From Anaerolineales bacterium (lineage in GTDB: Bacteria > Chloroflexota > Anaerolineae > Anaerolineales > Villigracilaceae), in contig JADGEO010000034.1 of NCBI GenBank assembly GCA_016744335.1, positions 1-38,274 of the forward strand: a stretch of 38,274 nucleotides of DNA, read 5' to 3'. The notes beneath the pieces were generated by a model, which ran no database searches, was not told where the DNA came from, and saw only the letters and a list, made by a program, of their open reading frames with translations. Position 1 is the stretch's first letter. Each line of letters starts with the position of its first letter. Made by a program: the position numbers and the translations under genes. Shown one piece after another: positions 32,227 to 38,274 of this stretch.

Positions 32227-34410
32227 TTACGCCAACACACTTTCTTCCCCCGACCCACGAATGAAAATACAAGAGCCTTTAACCTGTTGAGATAGTTTTT
32301 GCACAAATTTCAAATCAGGCTCTTTAGACAGCCCAAAAACAGTTAAATCTGCATGAGGCGTTTGGTTTATGGCTTCATTGAAAGGAAAAGTTAAGACAGA
32401 GAAATTTGTCTCTTTGGGCAAACGAGCTAAGCTAATTAGTTGCGCTAAAAATTCCCGCGCTTTTTCGGCGGTCTCTTCATCAGGAACAGACATATTTAAG
32501 GTGATTGTTGCATTCCAATTTTCGGCAAGCTGATAGGCAAGTAGGATGGCTAAATCTAAATTACTTTGATGTAAATCATGCTCCCAATTAGGACCCTGAT
32601 TAGAAACCCAAACGTGGATAATTTGCTCGCGTCCCAATTCAACAAGGTGATGGCGGTCTAAAAGCGCAATTCCCATTTGGTAGGCGGCAGTTTTATCTAT
32701 TAAATCTTGTAATTCTTTTAAATCGCTTTCAGGTCGCAGATGCAAAAATAAGATATTTGGGCGAAAGAAAGTGTTACGCAAAATTTGTGTTGTCATTCGT
32801 ACGCCATTCACAAAGTCGTCTTCTTCGAGGATGGTAGCGTTGGCATAAATGCCATCATCAACAAAGGCTTTTGTGAGCATCTCTAGCCCTTTTAACTTTT
32901 CTTGATTGTCATTTGTATAAATACCTAAGGTGCGCACCGTTCCTTTTGGGTAGGTCATGGCTCTCAAAAAGCGATAGCTCCCAGAAAGCGTATTTACCGA
33001 GCGAATAGGAACTAGAACAACGGGTTTCCAGGTTCTTTCTTGTGCCGATGGCATACGGCGGGTGCGCTTTACTGCCCATTCTGCCATCGATTCAAAGAGA
33101 CCACTACGAACATCACTTTCTAGGCTGGCTAAATGACGCCGTGTTAAATAAGCGTAGAGTGCGAAAACTAAAATAATAGCAATTAAACTAAAAACAGAAT
33201 TGATGAGAAACATGACAAAGGTAGAGCTTAACGCACCTATGAGTGGCACTACACGTGACACACTAAAAGTAGGGCGAAAACTTACTGTGTCTAGCACTTG
33301 CTCGATTAGCACGACTACATTTAACATACTGTAGGTGATGAGGAAAAACATGGTGATAACGCCCGCAATTGAATCTAAGCCGCCCCCTAGAAGTGCTACT
33401 AGGAGTGCCACAAACCCTGTGCCACCAGCGAAGAACATTGCTTGGCGAGGTTCTCCATCTGCTGATTCTTTCGCGAAAAAAGAACTAAAGGGGATAATCT
33501 CATGCAAAGCCAGTGCCTGCATGACTCGCGGCGCGGCGACTAAAGACCCCAATGCAGATGAGAAGGTTGCCCCCAACATGCCAGCTAAAATTGCCCAGTT
33601 CCAAAAGGCTTTATCTACCATTAGGGTTGTATTATTGAGTAATTCTTCAGGTGAAGCAATACGACTGAGCCAATAGGCTAGTGCGAGATATACCAAAAGA
33701 GTTAGTCCAATTGCGCTCATTGTGCCAATGGGAATATCTTTTCGGGCGTCGCGCAATGAGCCGCTCATGCTAATGCCTACCATGATGCCAGTGACGGCAG
33801 GGAAAAACACTGCAAAAGTATCCCAAAAACTTCCATCCGCGAACTCACCCCAAATCACGGGCGTTTCGGTTAATCCCGCGTTGCCCGCAATAGGAAAAGA
33901 AGCTAAAAAAACGGAAAAGAGCGAGAACCCCACAATTCCTAAAATAATAAATTGTGTTTTAGAGGCAAATTGTGCGCTGATATAGACGATGCCAAAAACA
34001 GCTATAAACGATAAGATGGCTACAATGGCTTCGATATGGGTGGGATAAATCCGTAGCCAGGATTCGGTGAAGGCGAGGACATAAAGGGCAATTGAGATGC
34101 CTTGTGCCAAAAACAGCGGAATGCCAACACTGCCACCGACTTCTAGCCCTAGCGATTGCGAGATGATGGCAAAGGCACCGCCTGCTCCAACGCGCGTATT
34201 CGTAACCACAGATGAGACAGCTAACCCCGTGCTAACGGTGATAACGTGCGCCAATAAGATAATTGTAATTGCACCGCCTAAGCCAGCATTGCCAACCACC
34301 CAGCCAGTACGCAAGTACATAATTGCGCCCAAAATAGTGAGTACCGTAGGCGTAAACACACCCGCAAACATACCAAATTTTTTGTTATCTTCTTTTGTCA
34401 TAATTCCCAT
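32227..34410 (-). CDS. APC-superfamily transporter related to cation-chloride cotransporters
   Basis: The 727-residue protein has about twelve membrane helices (20-430). It opens with KKFGMFAGVFTPTVLTILGAIMYLRTGWVVG, the conserved first helix of bacterial and eukaryotic SLC12-type cotransporters and related amino acid permeases. GGAFAIISQSLGLEVGGSVGIPLFLAQGISIALY and GIMVGISMSGSLRDARKDIPIGT support this. The remaining 270 residues are a soluble C-terminal domain (WKPVVLVPIRSVNTLSGSYRF onward) with a universal-stress-like fold, as SLC12 proteins have. The substrate may be K+/Na+ with chloride, or amino acids; sequence alone does not decide. AAAGGA precedes the ATG by about seven bases. An FRG-domain gene lies 49 bases upstream on the same strand. 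Confidence 0.85.
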   Translation of the reverse strand: MGIMTKEDNKKFGMFAGVFTPTVLTILGAIMYLRTGWVVGNAGLGGAITIILLAHVITVSTGLAVSSVVTNTRVGAGGAFAIISQSLGLEVGGSVGIPLFLAQGISIALYVLAFTESWLRIYPTHIEAIVAILSFIAVFGIVYISAQFASKTQFIILGIVGFSLFSVFLASFPIAGNAGLTETPVIWGEFADGSFWDTFAVFFPAVTGIMVGISMSGSLRDARKDIPIGTMSAIGLTLLVYLALAYWLSRIASPEELLNNTTLMVDKAFWNWAILAGMLGATFSSALGSLVAAPRVMQALALHEIIPFSSFFAKESADGEPRQAMFFAGGTGFVALLVALLGGGLDSIAGVITMFFLITYSMLNVVVLIEQVLDTVSFRPTFSVSRVVPLIGALSSTFVMFLINSVFSLIAIILVFALYAYLTRRHLASLESDVRSGLFESMAEWAVKRTRRMPSAQERTWKPVVLVPIRSVNTLSGSYRFLRAMTYPKGTVRTLGIYTNDNQEKLKGLEMLTKAFVDDGIYANATILEEDDFVNGVRMTTQILRNTFFRPNILFLHLRPESDLKELQDLIDKTAAYQMGIALLDRHHLVELGREQIIHVWVSNQGPNWEHDLHQSNLDLAILLAYQLAENWNATITLNMSVPDEETAEKAREFLAQLISLARLPKETNFSVLTFPFNEAINQTPHADLTVFGLSKEPDLKFVQKLSQQVKGSCIFIRGSGEESVLA

Positions 34411-34459
34411 TTATATTTCCTTTATTGGTAGAGGTATAGGGTTGCCTAAAAAAACAAAT

Positions 34460-35128
34460 TTAATGTTCATCAGAATTTTCCCATTGAATATGTTTTGCTA
34501 ATCCATCTAACCCGGGGAAAAGAGAAACCCGATTGATCCCGTATCTATTTAGCGTTTTCTTCAACGTATACCGAATCTTATTCGGAATAATAATTCTATC
34601 TATCTTATCTGAAGTAAAGGGCTGATAGGGATTTGGGTGAATGGTAAAAATACCCGATTGAGAAGTAATTCGAGATGTAATATGGCGCGGAATAAATTTA
34701 CCCACTCGTTTATACAAAAAAGGATCAGGATTATCGTTTGTAGAAATAAAGAGTTTTATCTCATAAGCATAAATCAAACTATCGTCATCACTCTCTTCTT
34801 CTGTTGCAAAATAACAAGCCACCAGGGGGTTGCTTGTCCAATCTAATAGGCGTGTAGGCAAAGAGTGATGTTGCCCTAACGCGAGCCAATCCCAATTTGT
34901 TTGAGGAACAGCCGTCAAGTAGGGCAACGCTCTTTCTGTAAAAGTTCGTAAAATTTCTTTTTCGTTCTCCCCTTTATCTTCATCGGGCGATGGAGGTGAT
35001 ATACGCCCAATTTTTGGCAGTAATTTAAAAGTGGTAGATTTTTCTCCACGATAAATCATAACTTTATTATTATATTTTTCAATAAGACTATGAAGTTCAC
35101 CAAACGAGTTTATTGTATATTCTGTCAT
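34460..35128 (-). CDS. FRG-domain protein
   Basis: The 222-residue soluble protein carries an FRG domain (PF08867), named for a Phe/Tyr-Arg-Gly motif. VMIYRGEKSTTFKLLPKIGR lies at 23-42 and WLALGQHHSLPTRLLDWTSN at 81-100, followed by PLVACYFA. The later part contains the strand-rich FLYKRVGKFIPRHITSRITSQ and FTIHPNPYQPF, which is usual for the family. The biochemical role of FRG domains is not settled; they occur alone, fused to other modules and near mobile or defence genes. The ATG at 35128 has only weak SD-like bases (GGAGGG about ten bases upstream). It may be co-transcribed with the transporter gene 49 bases downstream. Confidence 0.85.
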   Translation of the reverse strand: MTEYTINSFGELHSLIEKYNNKVMIYRGEKSTTFKLLPKIGRISPPSPDEDKGENEKEILRTFTERALPYLTAVPQTNWDWLALGQHHSLPTRLLDWTSNPLVACYFATEEESDDDSLIYAYEIKLFISTNDNPDPFLYKRVGKFIPRHITSRITSQSGIFTIHPNPYQPFTSDKIDRIIIPNKIRYTLKKTLNRYGINRVSLFPGLDGLAKHIQWENSDEH

Positions 35129-35391
35129 TATAGCTACCCTCCAAACTGGGATACTTAGGAAGGAGAATTAAATAACCTATACATTTGAAGCCTACTCTAC
35201 TCAAATTTCGCCTCATTAATGGATAATTTATTTCTTCCTAAGCCTTTGTCTGCACAAAAATTCTATCGTTAAGAGCGTTATTTGTTTTGAAATTATATAC
35301 GATTTTAGGATGACGTGCCGCGTCGCGCGTGTTTTTGTCCTGCTTGCTCGCCCCAAACTGCATCTTTCTTCATCTTCCCCTTCCCATAAAG
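35129..35391. other. Spacer upstream of the FRG gene
   Basis: No reading frame or RNA gene is recognisable. The region must hold the promoter of the FRG gene on the - strand, but I see no hexamer pair that stands out. Confidence 0.4.
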
Positions 35392-35423
35392 AACAGGCCA
35401 GGCTACAAGCCTGACCTGTTTTT
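35392..35423. terminator. Hairpin terminator downstream of mtnA
   Basis: AACAGGCCAGGC and GCCTGACCTGTT pair over 12 bases with one mismatch around TACAA. The + strand copy is followed by TTT; the - strand side, used by the mtnA transcript, has TTCTTT. It lies 46 bases after the mtnA stop codon. Confidence 0.7.
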
Positions 35424-35468
35424 CTTAGGAAATTTCTAGAAATCTACGGCGTGATAGTTTTTGACGTT

Positions 35469-36521
35469 TTAGATTTCACTCCCCATTAACTTTGCCAGCC
35501 CCTCTTCAAAAGGTGGATATACAACACCCTTTTCCGTGATAACCGCTGTAATATATTTGGCTGGGGTTATATCAAAAGCGGGATTACCAACTTCAACATC
35601 ATCTGGCGTAATCTGACATTCTCGGACGTGCGTGATTTCACTTGCATGCCGTTCTTCGATCTCTATCTCATCCCCGTGCTTGGTTGCCATATCAATGGTT
35701 GTCGTTGGAGCTGCCACATAAAAGGGAACTCCGTTCTCATGCGCCACAACGGCTAAGTTGTATGTGCCAATCTTATTTGCTGTATCACCATTTGCCGCAA
35801 CTCGATCTGCACCGACTACGCACAGATCTACGCCATACCTACGCATAAAATGCCCAGATGCCCCGTCTACGATTACTTTGAAGGGGACACCCTGTTCTTT
35901 CAACTCATACGCCGATAAGCGCCCACCCTGCAAACGTGGACGAGTCTCGTCGAGCAAGGCAAATACATTTTTGCCTTGCTCATGCGCCATACGGATAATA
36001 CCGAGAGCTGTGCCATAATCCATAGTTGCAAGGCTACCTGTATTGCAATGGTGAATAATAGTTGCGCCTTCGGGAACGAGGGGCATCGCATTTCTGCCAA
36101 TAGATTTATTGGTTTCAACATCTTCTTCGGCGATGGCGTGGGCTTCGGCGAGAACGGCATCTTTTAGCGCAGTCACGCTATCAAATTTAGGGTTGTTGAT
36201 TATTTCTTCCATCCTGTCCATTGCCCAAAAGAGATTAACGGCAGTTGGTCGAGATGCGCGCAAAGTTGCCATAGCGGTAGCAAGCTCTGAGTTAAGAGCG
36301 TCTACGTTTGTTGCTTGGGAGCGCACGGCGGTTATCGCTAATCCATAAGATGCGGCAATCGCAATTGCCGGAGCACCACGTGTTACCATATCCTTAATAG
36401 CTTGAGCAAGATCGGTGTAGTTTTCGTAATCGTTATAAACTGTTTCGATGGGTAGCTTGCGTTGGTCGAGCATCCGCACGATGCCTTCATCTAACCATTC
36501 TATACTGCGAAATGTACTCAT
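35469..36521 (-). CDS. mtnA: S-methyl-5-thioribose-1-phosphate isomerase
   Basis: MtnA converts methylthioribose-1-phosphate to methylthioribulose-1-phosphate in methionine salvage, or the 5-deoxyribose analogue in the DHAP shunt. The 350-residue protein keeps the family numbering. It has the N-terminal RGAPAIAIAASYG (48-60), RPTAVNLFWAMDRM (91-104), HHCNTG with catalytic Cys159, DETRPRLQGGRLSAYEL (191-207), and VVGADRVAANGDTANKIGTY with catalytic Asp239 (B. subtilis Cys160 and Asp240). The start at 36521 is chosen because AGGAGAG lies five bases upstream and the family starts there. It lies downstream of a second MtnA-like gene and a dehydrogenase remnant on the same strand, so it was probably part of a longer catabolic operon. 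No mtnK, mtnB or aldolase gene is in the window. Confidence 0.93.
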   Translation of the reverse strand: MSTFRSIEWLDEGIVRMLDQRKLPIETVYNDYENYTDLAQAIKDMVTRGAPAIAIAASYGLAITAVRSQATNVDALNSELATAMATLRASRPTAVNLFWAMDRMEEIINNPKFDSVTALKDAVLAEAHAIAEEDVETNKSIGRNAMPLVPEGATIIHHCNTGSLATMDYGTALGIIRMAHEQGKNVFALLDETRPRLQGGRLSAYELKEQGVPFKVIVDGASGHFMRRYGVDLCVVGADRVAANGDTANKIGTYNLAVVAHENGVPFYVAAPTTTIDMATKHGDEIEIEERHASEITHVRECQITPDDVEVGNPAFDITPAKYITAVITEKGVVYPPFEEGLAKLMGSEI

Positions 36522-36690
36522 TTTTACTCTCCTGTGGCTCAATAATCATTTTCATTGAATTCTTTGCCTTAGCTGTTAATTGGAAACCTTCAACGGTCTC
36601 AGCCAAAGGCAAGCGATGGGTGATGAAATTCTTAATATCAACACGACCATGCTGAAATAACGCCAATGCCTTATCCAAATCGAGGGGGCT
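36487..36690 (-). pseudogene. C-terminal remnant of a zinc-dependent alcohol/polyol dehydrogenase
   Basis: The frame reads LDKALALFQHGRVDIKNFIT, then HRLPLAETVEGFQLTAKAKNSMKMIIEPQE. That is the usual end of medium-chain Zn dehydrogenases (threonine, sorbitol or xylitol dehydrogenase type: ALxLxxSGRVDxxxxITHRFPLxxxxEAFxxxxxGxxxKVIIxP). About 290 residues with the zinc and NAD sites are missing. The remnant is cut on its 5-prime side by a 57-bp palindromic element and runs past its normal end into the start of mtnA. It cannot be functional. It suggests that a polyol or deoxysugar dehydrogenase once stood between the two isomerase genes. Confidence 0.75.
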
Positions 36691-36747
36691 TAGTTCGTAC
36701 CGCGTGTTGCGTAATGATTTTGCTTACGAAATATGTAATACGAACTA
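36691..36747. repeat. 57-bp palindromic element at the dehydrogenase remnant
   Basis: TAGTTCGTA and TACGAACTA are perfect 9-base terminal inverted repeats. Between them are looser CGCGTGTTGCGTAATG and CTTACGAAATATGTAATACG stretches that can also pair in part. It looks like one unit of a short dispersed element of CGTAATACG type. It separates the dehydrogenase remnant from the second isomerase gene. Confidence 0.7.
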
Positions 36748-36750
36748 TGT

Positions 36751-37863
36751 TTATTTCTTCTTTTCAGGATATAACCCCAAAACACCTTCCTCAGAAGCAT
36801 CGCAAATACCACGCTCTGTAATCAACCCCGTCACGAGGCGAGAGGGGGTGACATCGAAAGCATAGTTGGCGGCGGGGCTATCTTCGGGGGTGAGAAGGAT
36901 TTTTACAGTCTCACCATTATATTTGCCTTGAATATATTTCACTTCTTCGCCATCACGTTGTTCAATGGGGATTTCTTTTACGCCGTCTTTCATTACCCAA
37001 TCGAACGTTGAAGAGGGGAGGGCGGTGTAAAAAGGAATGTCGTTATCTTTTGCGGCGAGGGCTTTGAGATAAGTGCCAATTTTATTGCCTACATCACCTG
37101 TGTGGGTGGTGCGATCTGTGCCGGTTAGGACTAAATCTACGAGACCGTGTTGCATGAGATGACCACCAACATTATCGGCGATGACGGTATGGGGAACGCC
37201 GTGTTGCCCTAGCTCCCAGGCGGTGATGCGTGCCCCCTGATTGCGGGGACGGGTCTCATCTACCCAGATATGGATTTTGATGCCTTTATCGTGGGCGGCA
37301 TACATGGGGGCAGTGGCTGAGCCATAATCTACAAAAGCGAGCCAGCCGGCGTTGCAGTGCGTCAGGATGTTGACGGTATTGCCATTTTTGGCTTTGCTGA
37401 TTTCTTCGATGATAGAAATACCATGTTCACCGAGACGGCGGCAGAAATCTGCGTCTTCATCTGCGATGGCGAGGGCGGTTTCTTTTGCCATGGCGATTTT
37501 TGCGTTTATGTTTCCGTCTACAGCAGAGATTGCTTCGAGCTGGCGGTCTACCGCCCAAGCCAGATTAACGGCAGTAGGTCGGGTCGCTTTCAACTGTTCA
37601 CCATCGGTAGCAAGTTGACTTAAGAATGAATCGTTTTTAGGGGCGTTGAGGGCTGAGATGTACATTCCAAATCCCGCAGTTGCGCCGACTAATCCAGCGC
37701 CGCGAATGTGCATATCTTTGATTGCGCGAGCAACTTCACCCACTGTTTTTAAATCTTCGATGATGAATTTGTGTGGTAAATGACGTTGGTCGATAATTTG
37801 GACGATATTTTCGTCTTTTTCACTGAGCCAAATGGTGCGATAGTGTTTTCCGTTTACATTCAT
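36751..37863 (-). CDS. MtnA-family aldose-1-phosphate isomerase (second paralog)
   Basis: The 370-residue protein is related to MtnA but clearly divergent. It keeps RGAGLVGATAGFGMY (54-68), RPTAVNLAWAVDRQ (95-108), THCNAG with catalytic Cys170, VDETRPRNQGARITAWELGQ (201-220), and TGTDRTTHTGDVGNKIGTY with catalytic Asp250. It differs in having Gly-Leu in place of the Ala-Pro after RGA, a longer N-terminus, and an insert near 300 (EIPIEQRDGEEVKYIQGKYN). Possible roles are 5-deoxyribose-1-phosphate isomerase (DrdI-like) or isomerase of another aldose-1-phosphate; methylthioribose is less likely because a canonical MtnA is next to it. GGGAG seven bases before the ATG supports the start. It follows an RbsC-like permease remnant on the same strand. 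Confidence 0.85.
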   Translation of the reverse strand: MNVNGKHYRTIWLSEKDENIVQIIDQRHLPHKFIIEDLKTVGEVARAIKDMHIRGAGLVGATAGFGMYISALNAPKNDSFLSQLATDGEQLKATRPTAVNLAWAVDRQLEAISAVDGNINAKIAMAKETALAIADEDADFCRRLGEHGISIIEEISKAKNGNTVNILTHCNAGWLAFVDYGSATAPMYAAHDKGIKIHIWVDETRPRNQGARITAWELGQHGVPHTVIADNVGGHLMQHGLVDLVLTGTDRTTHTGDVGNKIGTYLKALAAKDNDIPFYTALPSSTFDWVMKDGVKEIPIEQRDGEEVKYIQGKYNGETVKILLTPEDSPAANYAFDVTPSRLVTGLITERGICDASEEGVLGLYPEKKK

Positions 37864-37866
37864 GTT

Positions 37867-38274
37867 TTTTCTCCCGTTTTATTGAGTTTACTGAGTATCC
37901 AATAAAAGCCGTTGTTACTGCGGACATGAGGAAACCTGCGCCCGCGTTAACCTGTGCTGAGCTGATGTGTGCCGCTAAAATGATACCACCGATGCCTGCT
38001 AGGTAGCAGAGAGGAAATAAAGCGATAATGCTTTACAGGGATACCAGAAAAGATAACGTCCGTGTTTTGTATAGCTTAAGAAGATGTGGGGTATGGCAGT
38101 TATCACCAACATAAGAATAATGATGTAAGGAGACTTCCCTAAAAAACCTCAGGAACTTGTTCTGTGGTTGGGGTGCTGTCTAAGCAGGGCATACCCTGAT
38201 CAATGGAGCTACAGCCAGTGTAGCTAGTAAACCGAAGATTTTGAGATTGACATTTAGATTAGGAATATTCCTAG
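37867..38274 (-). pseudogene. Degraded RbsC-like ABC sugar permease, incomplete at the window edge
   Basis: Pieces in different frames of the - strand match the ribose/xylose/galactose permease family (RbsC type) in the right order. First comes PYIIILMLVITAIPHIFLSY followed by TKHGRYLFW (usual FGRYVYAIGGN). After a stop and an apparent deletion comes CYLAGIGGIILAAHISSAQV followed by NAGAGFLMSAVTTAFIGYSV (usual LxSAQPNAGxGYELDAIAAVVIGG). The final GG..GG helices are lacking and the frame runs out just before the second isomerase gene. Stops and frameshifts make it non-functional. It indicates that this locus once imported a pentose-like sugar. Confidence 0.7.

Noticed and set aside
1..38274. 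tRNA, rRNA, CRISPR arrays and prophage genes
   Set aside because: No cloverleaf-like sequence, no rRNA segment, no regularly spaced direct repeats and no phage structural genes were recognised on either strand.

Overview
The window looks like a chromosome segment of a Chloroflexota bacterium, probably an Anaerolineae-type heterotroph. This is inferred from gene content: a lipoprotein sugar-binding protein with an Ala/Glu/Pro-rich linker, a giant zinc-ribbon polytopic membrane protein, a DUF5671-type membrane protein, a CCC-like transporter with a soluble tail, and many short palindromic repeats. No rRNA, tRNA or CRISPR array was found.

Left part (1-2140, + strand): an exported or membrane-anchored alpha/beta hydrolase, a decayed small gene, and a peroxiredoxin-like gene (1538-1999). 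Its peroxidatic cysteine codon is an in-frame TGA followed by a bSECIS-like hairpin, so it is most simply read as a selenoprotein. This is the most striking item in the window.

Central-left part (2147-16252, - strand): a galactoside utilisation locus. In transcription order it holds a LacI-type repressor, an ABC sugar-binding lipoprotein, two ABC permeases, a GH42 beta-galactosidase, an Est30-like carboxylesterase, a GPH-family (MelB-like) symporter, an unassigned GT-B-like protein, a GH4 MelA-type alpha-galactosidase and GalT. A 20-bp lac-like operator lies upstream of the binding-protein gene. A near copy lies just downstream of a good sigma70 promoter for the repressor gene, suggesting one autoregulated regulon. 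A strong hairpin terminator after the binding-protein gene probably dampens expression of the downstream genes. No ABC ATPase, galK or galE is present here.

Middle part (16253-29160, mostly + strand): a decayed zone with an IS3-family transposase remnant, a small membrane protein, an MFS transporter, a membrane-anchored FAM173-like methyltransferase, a broken MFS gene, a 2044-residue membrane protein whose reading frame has absorbed several dispersed repeats, a small anchored protein, and a DUF5671-type protein built of three tandem double units. Strong hairpins follow the last two.

Right part (29255-38274, - strand): ClpC, a spacer with a MITE-like element, a CCC/APC-type transporter with an FRG-domain protein upstream, and a decaying pentose-type locus. 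That locus contains MtnA (methylthioribose-1-phosphate isomerase), the tail of a zinc alcohol dehydrogenase interrupted by a 57-bp palindromic element, a second MtnA-family isomerase, and a degraded RbsC-like permease at the window edge.
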